64,000 bases of DNA from Eurosta solidaginis (GCF_040869045.1 NC_090320.1:237058978-237122977), one strand, 5' to 3'. Numbered from the stretch's first letter, positions 32,641 to 44,800 are shown. Numbers and translations are program-made. The notes: generated by a model from the sequence alone, not told the origin.

Positions 32641-34765
32641 TACTCGGACGGGTTGTGCGCCGAGCGTGGAAGCCGTCATGTAAAATCACACTAGAATGAA
32701 AAGCCTAATGCAATAGACCAATGCAAACTTTTAAAGGACAATGCAAAGGTTAAAAGGACAATGATTTGGTTTAGATGCCCAGCTGGTTCACGTCCTCGTG
32801 AAGGCAAAAGCTAACATCACCGTCATCCATGAGTTGCGATGAACGAATCAAGGAAATAAATAGTCAAAAGTTATGACATTTACTGTAGTGACCAAATAAG
32901 CGTTTCGGCGTCGGATTCGTGGTGGGAGAGAGACTTCGTCGGCAAGTACTATCGTTCACGCATGTGCACTAACGTTTCGCCGCTATCCGCATAAAATCTA
33001 AATTTATTAATATTTCATTCGTGTGCACCCATGCACCGACGTAGGAAAAAGACGATGAGGAGAAGGACGCATTTTATGAGTGCATGGGGTTAACGTCAAG
33101 GGGGACAAAGAAGATATTTTTGGTCCCGAAAACGGTGACCGTTAACCCATATCCAGAGAGTGCTTAGATTATGGAGGAAACACATCTCTGTGCTTCTAAA
33201 TAGATTAAATTCCAGCAATAACACAAGCAACAACGTCAGTCTTGAAATCCAGAAACGAATCACTCTTACCAATAATGCTACTTTGAACTTAGTACTGAGG
33301 CAAGTAAAAGTCTTCGGCAAACGAAAATCATGCTTTATAAGTCACTTATTATACACGTCATGATATAGGTTTGGCGCAAAAGTATGGACACTGACAACAT
33401 ATAATGAGGGGGCTCTGGGAGTGTTCGAGGGAAAAGTTCTTCGAAAGATGTACGGAACTCTATGCGTTGGCGTCGGCGAGTATCCAAGATGATTCAATGA
33501 TGAGATAAACGCAGATATCAACATAATGCAGCGTATTTAAATGCAGCGGCTACGCTGGCTAGGCCATGTTATACGAATGAAAGATAACGCGCCGGCCATG
33601 CAGCTATTCTTATCGGATCCCGCTGTTATAAAGCCAATAGTCACCTATGCTTCCCTAGTTTGGTGGCAGAAGGCCACGCAAAGAACGGCTACCGCAAAAC
33701 TAAGCTAAACGCATAACAGGTGTGATGAGAACATCCCCTGCTGACTCACTTAGTGGTTTAGTGGGAATACCTCCCTTCCCTATTCTGATAGAGAAAGGGG
33801 CAACACTAGGCGCAATAAGACTTGAAAATATTTGGGAGTTGAAGCTTGGAAACATGATTGAACATATGAAGATAATAAAAAAATTCATAAGGGATCCCAC
33901 ATTACAACTGCGTGGCGTAATGTCTCCTAAGCTCAGAACCTCACAGAACTTTGATGTATCCATTGTGGACAGAACCCACAGGGAAACAGGGAATCCTTAT
34001 AATGACCCTTACTCAGAGCTCTGGTTCACGGATGGATCGCAATTCGTTTACAGAAGAACAGCCGGCATCTACGGGCCGAACTTCAAGAAATCTATACCAA
34101 TGGGATACTACCCCACCATATTTCAGGCAGAAATCCATGCAATAGAAGTTTGCGGCAGAGAGTGCCTACGGAGAGACAGCCAGGCGGCCCTGCGTGCCTT
34201 GCAATCCTACACAGTTACATCTAAGCTAGTGGATGACTGCATTGAAATCCATAATGATAATCCAGCAACGAAAGTATCAGTCACACTCATTAATCTAAGC
34301 ATAGTGGACCTACGAACTCTCATTGGTTACTATACGGGGCGTACTGTGGTCTACGATATCACCTAAGTAAGTTAAATCTATCCGATACTCAAATTTGTCG
34401 TTTCTGTGAGCTGAAGGATGAAACGCCGGTTCACATTGTCACCGTCGCTCTGGCAAGGCAGAGACTCTCCTATCTAGGTGGCGTGACTCTTAATCCCTAT
34501 GTGATATGGAGTAAAAAGCCTGAAGAGGTGCTTAGAAACATCAAAAGCCTCCGCATAAAAAATTAGGCTGAAAGGTCATGTACAATAATCTACACAAAGG
34601 TCGCAGTGCTTCCAGGCCTAATAATAATAATAATAATATCGGAACCCGCCTACGGAGGGAGGCAGTTAGACCAGCGAAGAAGCGACAGGCGTGACTTGTT
34701 GGCCGGCCGAAACCGTTCAGCAGTTAAATACCAATTAAGTAAAAAATTAAGGTTGAATAGTGAGG
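32641..34765 (+). pseudogene. RTE-like relic, copy 2, with nested insertion
   Basis: Fragments collinear with copy 1: leader near 32645-32760, endonuclease pieces 32770-33130, reverse transcriptase start at about 33160 fused by a deletion to the C-terminal third (33205-33612), and the 3' end 34640-34765. Many stops. A ~1-kb non-LTR tail is inserted at 33625-34635. Unlike copy 1 it keeps the endonuclease segment around 32985-33045. Confidence 0.75.
33625..34635 (+). pseudogene. 5'-truncated Jockey/R1-like insertion (RNase H end)
   Basis: The frame 33722-34366 has an RNase H domain: LWFTDGSQ (catalytic Asp), GIYGP, IFQAEIHAIEVC (catalytic Glu) and RDSQAALRALQSY. After a stop, a CRFCELKDETPVHIV-type knuckle lies at about 34395-34440 and the copy ends in an (ATA)n tail at about 34620-34636. 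The target duplication TATCGGA(T/A)CCCGC flanks it (33612-33624 and about 34638-34650), so insertion into the RTE copy was by target-primed reverse transcription. Confidence 0.8.
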
Positions 34766-35212
34766 GAGGACCTATTGCTAGTACGTGATTGCTCTCCTCT
34801 CTTTCTGTATAAAAAGATGCAACATATTACATATATTGGTATTAGGCGTTATATATCCATTTTAACGTATTCTAGCCACGTTCATTGCGATATTAACGAA
34901 AGCTTGCAATTTTATTCTTTTGAAAGGTTTTCATGAAGAGCTCTTGTTTGGGAGTAATGCAAATTATTAGCAAAAACTATTTCATTGCTCTCGGGGAGTA
35001 AAAGAAAGCTTAGCTTAACTTGTATGTATGCTTGTTTGTAACTCTCTAGACTAGGCGCGCAAAGGAGTGTTTGACCCATCTAGCGGCAATTATTGCAGTG
35101 GTTAAATAACTCGCTACAAAACGAGTTGTGCTTAATAGCAGAGGCACGAACCTCTGTGCTACGGTGCTATCAATATCATCGAGCGGCACCATATTTACCT
35201 GTTTTTATTAAA
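34766..35212. other. Intergenic, nothing recognised
   Basis: No coding signal. Near 35085 the string CCATCTAGCGGC is a degenerate reverse copy of the CTCF-like core found in the satellites. Confidence 0.45.
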
Positions 35213-35725
35213 CGGTTTTATTTAGCTTGACTTGACAGGTCGGCCGGTCGTCGTGAACGAATATTGTAATTAGAATTTAAGTAACTTCCCGATAAGCTAC
35301 AAGCTTAAATCTTGGAATATAGTTCAGAACCCGATGACAATGCAATAATAAGAAAACACTCCAATAGGTGGCGCATGGATCGAAATATTTCAAAAAATCG
35401 TATTTGTGTTCCAATTTGGCTCATATTTGGAACACATAATACATACATGAATAGAAAGCGACCTATGAAAAAAATTGTCGCTAGGTGGCGAAATTTCTAA
35501 AAATGTGAGGCGTAGCATAACATGATTAAGATTCAGATGGTCTTACTTATGACTATCAATAGAAATTTGATGCATCCAACGCTTTTATTTAATTGTATAA
35601 TCAACGCCTTAGATTTATGAGGAGTGTGATGACTAGTACCTAGGACCTACGTTATTATTTTCTAGTTTTTAGTATTATTGTTATTTAATGTAAGTATTGT
35701 TTTCAATAAAACCGTTTAACTTAAA
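35213..35725 (+). mobile_element. Foldback-type element, copy 3 (short)
   Basis: Head with TTAAACGGTTTTATT at about 35213, two minisatellite units (cores near 35361 and 35478), then the tail in reversed orientation ending AATAAAACCGTTTAA at about 35720. The intermediate unique module of copy 1 is missing. Confidence 0.75.
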
Positions 35726-36096
35726 TTTTTTTTAAATTATTTTATTAGTTTTTTAAACTTAATTTTTATTATTTATTACATGCCGCCCAGAAAATATTTT
35801 TAGTTTAGAGAGCGAGGGAACGAAGTGAAGGGTCTCGTGCTCTCAAAGGAATATGCCGGGACTACTCAAACAATAGTTGCAAGTTCTGCTGGGATAAAAT
35901 AAAAATGATTGAAACAATTTTCCCTCAAATTAATGGAAAATTGTATAAAAAAAAAAAAATATTCTTACTCACTAAAAGAAATTCTCCTCGTTTCAAAGAA
36001 AGTTTGTTTTAGGAAATATTTTTCTCGTTTGCTCATGCTTTTTTTTCGATTGAATTTCACATTTAAAATTTTAATAAAAATTCATATTGAAAGTAA
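35726..36096. other. Intergenic upstream of tRNA-Gly
   Basis: AT-rich, no gene recognised. Confidence 0.5.
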
Positions 36097-36167
36097 GCAT
36101 CGGTGGTTCAGTGGTAGAATGCTCGCCTGCCACGCGGGCGGCCCGGGTTCGATTCCCGGCCGATGCA
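36097..36167 (+). tRNA. tRNA-Gly (GCC)
   Basis: 71 nt. Acceptor stem GCATCGG/CCGATGC, D arm with A-box TGGTTCAGTGG, anticodon stem CCTGC/GCGGG around GCC, and T arm with B box GGTTCGATTCC. No intron. It is identical in sequence to the three minus-strand genes at 52603, 53437 and 59264. Confidence 0.97.
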
Positions 36168-36183
36168 TGCAATGGCAGCTACG

Positions 36184-36191
36184 TTTTTTTT
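36184..36191 (+). terminator. Pol III terminator of tRNA-Gly
   Basis: Run of eight T, 17 bp past the tRNA 3' end. Confidence 0.8.
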
Positions 36192-36544
36192 GGGATTTTT
36201 TTTACTTTATACAGGATACTAAGTAATATGTTCTGGTCAATGCTATTTCTTCGATTTGATCTCTTTTTAGCTCGTATTGTCGAGTGTCGGAGTTCACCAG
36301 AGTCGAAATATTTACTACTTTTTTGACGTTTGGGTTTGGCCGACACAAAACCGACAGTTATTTAATTCTATTATTGAAGAGTCCAAGGAAACTTATATCG
36401 CCCTGCACTTGGTCCTTGGTCTGCTTCTTGGAAAATTCTGATAAAAATATCTTCCTAGCCAACGCAGCCGCTGGGTATTGATTTGAAAAACTTATCCTGT
36501 CCATCATTGCATTTTCTGTGGTATTCGAAATTTTCTCTGAAACT
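36192..36544. other. Intergenic, nothing recognised
   Basis: No coding signal. Confidence 0.5.
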
Positions 36545-37715
36545 CTCCCAAAGCCGTGTACGTGTATACAAATGGTTCCAAATTAACGGAAGAGGTTGCG
36601 TCTGCTGTTTACTGTGTCGATCCAGAAATTAGTACATTATACAGGCAGCTACACTGCACTGTCTTTCGGGCGAATATTCTAGCCTTAATGAAAGCCGTTG
36701 AAGTTCAGGAGGAAGCGGGCTTAAGCTGCAGTTGCGTCGATATATTGATAGTCAGGCGGCGATCAAGGCAATGATCTCACATAGTACTACATCAAAAAGT
36801 GTCCTGGAATGCAAAGGAGAGAGTTAGGGGTCTTATAATATACCCGCGGCAGGTATGCCTGACGTAAGAGGCGACTACAAAACCAAATTGATTCAAGGAG
36901 TTGTGTAGCGCAACCCTTACAAGGGGTTGCCAGCGCAATATATAACTTATCCAACCAAGATGTCAACCTCACCTACCCGTGGCGAATCCTGTTTCTTTAA
37001 CGGCCAAGGCTCTGACTACCCCAAGTTCCTCATGGATCTAGAGGTGTGAGGACGATAAGGCCTAGAAGACTTCATGTGGTCATACCAAATCGTTCCCGAT
37101 ATGGTCGGGTTAGTACCTTAGCGGTGCTTGTTACCGGAACGTACCAGATCTGCATCCGGCAAGGGGCCATCAGCATCGATAATACTCCCTAAGGCCTTCG
37201 GGGTGTGTGCTTATGCTACAACAACAACAACAACAGAGACTTTGCACAGGCCGGAGACCATACATCCATATCTTGTTCCCGGCCATAAAGGGATAAAAGG
37301 TAACGAAAAGGCCACTGAGTTGGCAAAGGATCTCAATGAATCTACTTAATAATCCCGGGAGACATATGATCCATTAAGCAGGAAAGGTGTGGGCAGAATC
37401 TCATCTTATAAGTTCGGCCTTCTCAGTAACAGCAGATTTAAAAAGAGCTAGCTGCAGGAAGAACCATTTCAGCACGCTCTGAGTTCGTGTCGTGCCAAGT
37501 CAAAGCTCCAGCTGCTAGGGACGGCAAAGTTGCCAGATTTCAGGGCAGCTATTAAGCAAAGCCCTAGAAAATTTTTAGCATTCGAGAAGAATAGAGTTGT
37601 TCTTTAACTCCATTCCTGTTACCTGATTGGGGGTATTACGTTTGGACGCCAGACGAATTCTGTTAATACATTCAGCCTATGTGTTTATTAAATCTATCCA
37701 CTTAAATCTAACCTC
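36545..37715 (+). pseudogene. Non-LTR 3' fragment, second copy, split by a SINE
   Basis: Collinear with 150-915. The RNase H start is kept here (VYTNGSKLTEE with the catalytic Asp position changed to Asn, then FRANILALMKAVE at about 36670). It is interrupted after GAATGCAAAG at about 36810 and resumes with GACTTTGCACAGGCCGGAG at about 37240, continuing to the 3' noncoding end. Confidence 0.75.
36814..37236 (+). repeat. (CAA)n-tailed SINE-like element, plus
   Basis: About 420 bp from TTAGGGGTCTTATAATATAC to a CAACAACAACAACAA tail. Features: TACCCGCGGCAGGTATGCCT, AAATCGTTCCCGATATGGTC and GGTGCTTGTTACCGGAAC. A related 3' half is at 51685-51845 (minus). It has no coding frame. A few-bp GAGA at both junctions is the only duplication seen. 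Confidence 0.75.
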
Positions 37716-39065
37716 CCAAAGCCGTGTCACTTGATCTCCATGCTTTTCTTTGCCGAGAGAGAGCAGAACACTTCAGAACTCAGCCTCAAGTGGTATTTGT
37801 GGAGAAGATAATTATTCGCCGGGTTGGTAGGCTGTCATTGATGTTTACGCGTATTTTGAGGTTCCCTGAAAAACAAAATCTTTTCCTATTTCGAAATTAT
37901 GACTTTCAAGACCCGAATGAGCTTACTCTTTGCTTGATGACAGCAGGTACTTCGTTTTTTCCTTGTTCATCATGAAACCAGACGTTCCCGCTTCTTTTTT
38001 ACAGAAAACTGACATTAAGGTTCGGATGTTTATGCCGATGATATCAATGTCTCGATAAACGCACGCTCTTATAAAATATTCTTCCAGAATACTTAAATTA
38101 CGCAGGTAGCATAATTTTTCCAGCCTCAAATTAGATAGTGAGCAGGGCGGGGGTCTGTAACCTTATTCAGGGCTCAAAGACATCCTTCGCACTTTTGACT
38201 GATATGTAGTAAGAGGTGATGTGTGTCAATTCCTTATTCTTAGATTCCAATCATCAGGCATGCACTTGTTCGATCATATTTTGCATAGAAATTGATTCAT
38301 GCACCTTACCAACACCTCGCCGCCGTGATTCAATAGCTCCGCAGGTTCATCGTCATAGCCATGTGGGTAACAACAATACCAGCAATTGCGGTCTCTGATC
38401 CATCATTTTCCCTGGGTGATACATCGCTGTCTCTATTTAAGACCTTAGCAAAATATTTCCTCCATAATCTCATTTCTCTCTAGGCATTGGTTGTCATCGT
38501 TTTCGTTGCCATGGGCTTAAACTTTGTCGCCGAATTTTTTGGTGAAATTTGCAGCAGTCTGTTGCGATTGCAGCCTTTTGACGTCTAGCTTTTAGTCGCG
38601 CAGAGCGCCTAATTGGCTGCGACGACATATTGATCGGAGTCTATGTCCTCGAGGTGTGCGCACATCAAAAATACTGGAAGCGTGCAGTTGGTCTATTACA
38701 ACGTGGTGGATTTGATTGCGTTTATTTCGATTGGGGGACAGCTAGGGTCTGACATCAGGCGAAGTCGATCAGCCTTATTAGGGAGCTTTTCCACTTTGTT
38801 GTTAAAGTCGCCTAGCACGGTTTTATTATCATGGGGCAGAGCTGATAGAATGCGTCTTTTACCTCATCACGTCTTTTAACTCATCATCTTACTCCTATAT
38901 CGGCGCATGGCCGCAAATGTATGACTTATTAATAAATTTAGCCTTAATGCAGATAGTGGCGATACTTGCGTTCACATGGGTGAACGATAGCACTTGGCAC
39001 CAAAGTCTTTCTTCAGTCACGAATCCGAAATCCACCTTTTTGCATGCCCACTACTCATAACCTTC
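37716..39065 (-). pseudogene. RTE-like relic, copy 3, minus orientation
   Basis: Endonuclease sequence on the right (about 38620-39060: a GDFN equivalent near 38810, a HVVID equivalent near 38690) and reverse transcriptase on the left (37923-38129: DIDIIGIN matching DTDIIGLN, and MMNKEKTKYLLSSSKE). Most of the RT is deleted or eroded. It is the oldest-looking copy of the family. Confidence 0.7.
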
Positions 39066-39735
39066 AGAGAAAGGGCGTCAGCTTTGTGAAATTAATCAAT
39101 TATTTTGAAAAAAAAAAAACTCATATATTTCGCTACGAGTATGAGCTAAAGACAAATTGCAAAGATTTATGGATCTAAATACGATCCAGGAAAACATGCT
39201 CGACCTTTCCAAACTCTATGTCCCTAGGACGCTGTAAATTTCAATGCAGACGTTTTCAATTTTAGTTTTGTATTTTCGATGCTTGATGCTCGATGTTTTT
39301 AAAATTTTGGAGCTTTGTCTTTTCCATTTTCCGTTATTGGTATTTCGGCTTTGGCGTTGGTCAAACGATGCTTTGATCCGTGAGTATTGGTGTATCGTGA
39401 GGTTAGGCAAACGACGGCATGTACTTACGCAAACTTAATCTCCATTGTACGTAAAAATTACTTTGATGGTATTTCCTCTTATTTTCTTAAGAAATGTAGT
39501 TTATCTCTCGCTCAGCCTTTATCATGTAAAATCAACCTTTCGCCTCCTACACAAGTGAAAGGCCTGTTCAATTACGCCTATTAACAACTCTGGGAACCAG
39601 ATTTAAATGACATCTATAGTCTATAAAATGACCTCGACAATGTAGAGAAATAGAGCAGCAAAAACGTACTGTGTCTCAGTATCAAAATCGATTTGCTCAA
39701 GTTACTCAATTCTTCAAAATCAATTGTCTACAATT
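39066..39735. other. Intergenic, nothing recognised
   Basis: A poly(A) run lies near 39105. No supported gene. Confidence 0.45.
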
Positions 39736-39740
39736 AAAGC

Positions 39741-39960
39741 ATTCACCCTCATCGCGTGTTTTATTTTCACCCGAAAATATTCATAGTTTTTGTTCACCCT
39801 GTCGCAGAGGGTGGCGTTACAATTTTTCGTGTTCGAAAAAGAGTTCACCTTATCGGCAACTCTTTGTTCGGGCGAAATGAACAGCGGGGAAACCCAAATT
39901 TGTTCACTCACATTTTACAGGCGAACGAGAGGAAAACAAAATTAAGTAATTTTTTGTTTT
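39741..39960 (+). repeat. Possible left end of an older inverted-repeat element
   Basis: TCACCCTCATCGCG at 39742 and TTATCGGCAACTCTTTGTTCG resemble the reverse complement of 45600-45703 (CGCGATAGGGGTGA end). Similarity is patchy, with repeated GTTCACC strings. Confidence 0.35.
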
Positions 39961-40115
39961 GAAATTTGATACTCTTATAATTATATTTATAGTCCAGGAG
40001 CCCACTGCAAAAAACATGTTGCATGTTGTATTCAAATGGGACCAATATAACTCAATTATCAACATGGCTGTATTCATAAATTAAAGAAAAAATGTTTACA
40101 TTAGTCTGCGCCTTA

Positions 40116-40698
40116 TGCGGCAGTTACCCACCGACGTGTGCCGTACGTACGGACGTTTGTCGTACCAAGCACGTTTGACCGAACTCTCAAGCCCGTAGGA
40201 ATCAATGTGTGCGTCTGTGTACATGTACATAACATATTTGTGTGTGTATTGTTTACAATAAGCACTGTTGCCATTGACCATTTTGCATGTATGCTTATGG
40301 AAACATCAACTTTTTCCAATTTAATTTTTGATATTGTAAAAGGCCGGAATAAATATTAAATAAGTATAAATAGATTACATATTTATAATCTGCACTTTTA
40401 CATAATTATTTCGAGTTATTTTCACAATTTTTCAAACTTTAATTAGGTGTTTTTGCATAAAATTGCAAAGGGTTAAAAATTAGCGCACAAAAGTTTACTA
40501 GGCAACTCTGTCTAGTGAGAGAGCGATCAGCTGACACGTTATTACGGAAAAAATCAAAATTGGTTTGATTTCTACGTTCCGGGCTACGTACGTACGGGCG
40601 TTGCACGTCGGTGAGTTTTCGTTTACATTGCACACTCATATGATAGGTCGTGTCAGGTGACACGTTTTTGGTACGTACGTTCGTGAGTAACTGCCGCA
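40116..40698. mobile_element. PIF/Harbinger-like MITE (583 bp)
   Basis: Terminal inverted repeats begin TGCGGCAGTTAC and are flanked by the 3-bp duplication TTA (40113-40115 and 40699-40701), the hallmark target of PIF/Harbinger. Internally it holds palindromic GTACGTAC stretches. Noncoding. Confidence 0.75.
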
Positions 40699-41707
40699 TT
40701 AGTTGTATATATGCATATGGAATTGACCCATGTTTACGAAGATTTTGCTCATTTCAGCACCTTCGTTCGCTTGAATCTGCCACGCCATTTTTGCAATAGC
40801 CAAATCATGTGTTACGATTACATATTCTTGATCACATTTTTCTGCTATTTCAGCAGCAATTCGAAGAGTTTCACGTACAACCGCATTAGAGGTTGGTGAA
40901 GCATTAATGGGTGGTAAATAGTAAACACACTGAATCAGGCTAGTGCTTCCGTAACATGGCAGTTATAATCCAACCACATTGGAATATTTGTTAGTTGGGC
41001 TAAGGAAAATACCCACACAAAATCCTTGCTTCTGGCAATCTCCATAGATGGAAGACACTGGTCTATTAACTTTAGAATAGAATCCGCTGGCAAGATGGAC
41101 ATACGCGTATTTAATTTTATGTAATTTGGCGCAATAGTGCTATCAATCTCGACAAAACGACGCCTTTTTCTAGGTGGGAGATGATATTCAGTCACAGTTG
41201 AAGAATTGTGTTCTAAATTAGAGACATCTCTTGAAGTAGATGAAAGATCAACATCTTGGAAATTATCAGACTCGTTTATGGAAATAGGATGAAACTGGTA
41301 AATCATCCCAACCGTGTCATGAAGTGTGTCCTTACCAGAAGCCGTGTCTACAAATCTGTAGAAATTGTCAAAAGCCAAGTGTGTACTTAAACCACTATCT
41401 ACTCGAATACTCGATGGAATAAGTTTATTTTCACTAAATGTAGTGAATGTCATTTCTGTTTCTAATCCTTCTCTGCTGTGTGATATCCTGCTGTGTGTCC
41501 ATATTTATTTAACAGGTACAAAACTTTTTTGGAGCTTGTCAACGATTTTATTGCTAAACCTAACGTGATATTCTTTGCTGGTTTTACGCGCCCCTTTGCT
41601 ACAGCATAAATAATGTCACTGCATATTGATGTTATTTCCATCAAATCATCGTCCGAGTTTTGACGACGAGGATCAGGTCCTTGGATAATATCACTAATAA
41701 ATTGAAC

Positions 41708-43857
41708 AAGTAAGAAAGGCTAAGTTCGGGTGTAACCGAACATTACATACTCAGCTGAGAGCTTTGGAGACAAAATAAGGGAAAATCACCATGTAGGAAA
41801 ACCCTGGAATGTGTTTGTATGCCATGGGTATCAAATGGAAGGTATTAAAGCAGGGATGCACCTTAACGTTAAGCTAATCGTTTATCAAAAAATTTCCACC
41901 GTTTCCGTTGAAACACTTCGAAATATTATCGATAAAGAAATTATCAAGATAAATTGTATCTCGTTTTTAACCGAAACGAAAAGCCTTCGCTAACGTTAAA
42001 AACGTTAACAAAAACGTGATACTTTATGTTTGAACTGTGCTGGCAATGCTATAGCCATGGTGAAGCCGTAAGGTGGCAACAGCGAGCGGACTCCATGTAA
42101 TTTGTTTGTGTAATTCGTTGGTGGTAATGTCAAAAATACTGTGAGAAATGTTCGTACTGTCAAAATTCATGAGAAAAGTTGAAATCAGCTTGGCTAATGC
42201 TTTCACCTTTAATGACTCCGCCATCAATCAGCTTTGCCAGCATAGTTTGAAATTAATAATCAACATAAACGATTCGATTTCGTTTTGATATGGCAGAAAA
42301 CGAAACAAAATCATTTCGTTAATTTGACGTTCTTAACGTTAATAAACGAAACGAAATGACTTTGTTTCGTTTATTAACGTTAATTATCGTAACGAAATGA
42401 TATCGGTTCGTTGGTTAAGCATGCCTGTATTAAAGAGTATTTTGAAAGGGAGTGGGCCATAGTTCTATAGGTGGACGCCTTTTCGAGATATCGCCATAAA
42501 GGTGGACCAGGGGTGACTCTAGAATGTGTTTGTACGATATGGGTATAAAATGAAAGGTGTTAATGAGGGTTTTAAAAGCGATTGGCCCTTAGTTGTATTT
42601 GTGAAGGCGTTTTCGAGATATCGACCAAAATGTGGGCCGGGGTGACCCAGAACATCATCTGTCGGGTATTGCTGATTTATTTATATATGTAATACCACGA
42701 ACAGTATTCCTGCCAAGATTCCAAGAGCTGTTGATTTCGTCCTGCAAAACTTTTTCATTTTCTTCTACTTAATATGGTAGGTGTCACACCCATTTTATAA
42801 AGTTTTTTCTAAAGTTATATTTTGCGTCAATAAACCAATCAAATTCCATGTTTCACCCCTTTTTTCGTATTTGGTATAGAATTATTGTATGGGTGGGTTA
42901 TTGCCGGATTTCGGCCATTTTTTATACCAAGATAAGGTGAGTTCAGATAAATACGTGAACTAAGTTTAGTAAAAATATATCGGTTTTTGCTCAATTATCG
43001 TGTTAACGGCCGAGCGGAAGGACAGACGGTGGACTGTGTACACAGAAAACAGTTGACGCCATAGAATCTATGCCCCTACCACATTTCAGAAGGATTGGTA
43101 AATTTTTGTTCGACTTATGGCATTAAAATTATTTTAGACAAACTAAATGAAAAAGGGCGGAGCCACGCCCATTTTGAAATTTTCTTTTAATTTTGTATTT
43201 TGTTGCACCATATCATTACTGGAGTTGTGAATGTTGACATAATTTACCTATATACAGTAAAGATATTAATTTTTTTGTTAAAATTTTACTTTTCAAAAAA
43301 TTTTTTTTTTAAAGTGGGCGTGTTCTTCTTCCGATTTTACTAATTTTTATTTAGCATATATATTGTAGTAGTAGTAACTTTCCTGGCAAATTTCATCATG
43401 ATATCTTCAACGACTGCCAAATTACAGCTTGCAAAACTTTCAAATTATCCTCTTTTAAAAGTGGGCGGTGCCACGCCCATTGTCCAAAATCTTACTAATT
43501 TTCTATTGTGCGTCATAAGCTCAACCCACCTACCAAGTTTCATCGCTTTATCCGTCATTGGCAATGAATTATCGCATTTTTTCGGTTTTTCGAAATTTTC
43601 GATATCGAAGAAGTGGGTGTGGTTATAGTCCGATATCGTTCATTTTAAATAGCGATCTGAGATGAGTGCCCAGGAATTTACGTATTTCATCAAGATAACT
43701 CAAAATTTACTCAAGTTATCAATCAAATTTTTTTTCGATACTGATGATTTTGATATATGGAAGTCTATATCTATCTCGATTCCTTTATACCTGTACAACC
43801 AACCGTTATCCAAACATAGTTAATATACTCTGTGAGCTCTGCCCAACTGAGTATAAA
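41708..43857 (+). repeat. DINE-1-like element, long copy A
   Basis: Starts ACAAGTAAGAAAGGC with a GTTCGGGTGTAACCGAAC stem and ACTCAGCTGAG, ends CAACTGAGTATAAAAA. Internal features are CTTTTCGAGATATCG repeats and several GTGGGCG(T/G)G strings. It interrupts the coding relic cleanly; the flanks join as GAAC/AAGTAATTC with no clear duplication beyond microhomology, which fits Helentron/DINE-type insertion. It carries the hAT MITE at 41851. No coding capacity. Confidence 0.75.
41851..42427. mobile_element. hAT-like MITE, copy 1 (577 bp)
   Basis: TIRs CAGGGATGCACCTTAAC / CAGGCATGCTTAACC with the 8-bp duplication TATTAAAG at 41843-41850 and 42428-42435. The body is rich in AACGTTAA and AACGAAACGAAATG. 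Copy 2 is at 47382-47972. Confidence 0.88.
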
Positions 43858-44126
43858 AAGTAATTCAGGACGTTCGCACTCTCCGCGAATAATATCGTCT
43901 TCCGTAAGCTTTTGAGGTAATCTGAGCGGCCCGATAGATTTACTGCAGCGCCGTATTTCATATGCAGTGTCTTCAAACCTGAAATGTTTATTTTCTTCAC
44001 AAAGAGCAATTTCTCGAGCTAATGTGCTGATATCTAGATCGCATCTGTAGATAATTTTTAATCGAGACCCTTCCCTTATTACCTTTATTTTCACCGTTCC
44101 ATTAAATGATTCGGTAAAAATTTAAC

Positions 44127-44480
44127 GGCGGCCACCGTGGTGTGATGGTAGCGTGCTCCGCCTACCACACCGTATGCCGTGGGTTCACACCCCGGGCAAA
44201 GCAACATCAAAAAAAATTTTAGGAATATGATTTTTCAATTAGAAGAAAATTTTTCTAAGCGGGGTCGCCCCTCGGCAGTGTTTGGCAAGCGCTCGGGGTG
44301 TATTTCTGCCATGAAAAGCTCTCAGTGAAAACTCATCTGCCTTGCAGATGTCGTTCGGAGTCGGTATAAAACATGTAGGTCCCGTCCGGCCAATTTGTAG
44401 GGAAAATCAAGAGGAGCACGACGCAAATTGGAAGAGAAGCTCGGCTTTAGATCTCTTCGGAGGTTATCGCGCCTTACATT
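44127..44480 (+). repeat. tRNA-derived SINE, complete copy
   Basis: Best copy of the family. The tRNA-like head has A box TGGTGTGATGGTAGCG (44139-44154) and B box GGTTCACACCC (44182-44192), followed by the body (CTAAGCGGGGTCGCCCCTCG, GGAGCACGACGCAAATTGG) and an ATTTATTTTTATTTTT tail. Pol III transcription from the internal promoter is expected. Confidence 0.88.
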
Positions 44481-44499
44481 TATTTTTATTTTTAAAACT

Positions 44500-44800
44500 T
44501 TTACATATAGTGCACCACCTTTTAACCGACTTGCCAAGGGTTTCTTCCAGGATATGAGGTGGCAATTCGGTACTTTTGGGGTCGAGGCGTTGTCAGCTTT
44601 CATAATTTGAACATTTTATTTGAATACACTATACAACATATTTTGGTGCAATTGCTCCTTTGAACCGACTTGCCAAGGGTTTCTTCCAGGATAGGAGGTG
44701 GCAAGTCGGTACTTTTGTAGTCGGGGCGTTGCCACCTTTCACAATTTTAACATATTATTTGAATACACTATGCAACATATTTTCGCCGAAAATTGACTTT
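44500..44800 (+). repeat. Subterminal tandem repeat, two ~147-bp units
   Basis: Units start near 44522 and 44669 and share ACCGACTTGCCAAGGGTTTC, GGTGGCAA.TCGGTACTTTTG and TTTGAATACACTAT. They lie just inside the right TIR of the element at 39992-44938. Confidence 0.8.

Larger units (their letters stand above)
40705..44094 (-). pseudogene. Uncharacterised conserved protein of the TIR element (interrupted)
   Basis: The coding order is 44094 to 43858, then (after the DINE-like insertion) 41704 to 40705. The two parts join in frame across the insertion (PELL, then VQFISDII). Visible segments: SDIIYAVAKGRVKPAKNIT, LAIKSLTSSKK, NKYGHTAGYHTAE, then AFDNFYRFVDTASGKDTLHD, KRRRF (possible nuclear signal), MWLDYNCHV and, in a shifted frame, VIVTHDLAIAKMAWQI near 40800. 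The pattern A-x-DN-x(8-9)-GK-x-T-x-H recalls an uncharacterised family found in patchy fashion in animal genomes; that recollection needs a search. At least a frameshift at about 40935 and a stop near 41460 break it. Function unknown. Confidence 0.6.

Noticed and set aside
43398..43628. Similar frames in both long DINE-like copies (also 61673-61924)
   Set aside because: The frames are conserved only because the repeat is; they begin and end arbitrarily, lack family motifs and are not kept in the partial copies.
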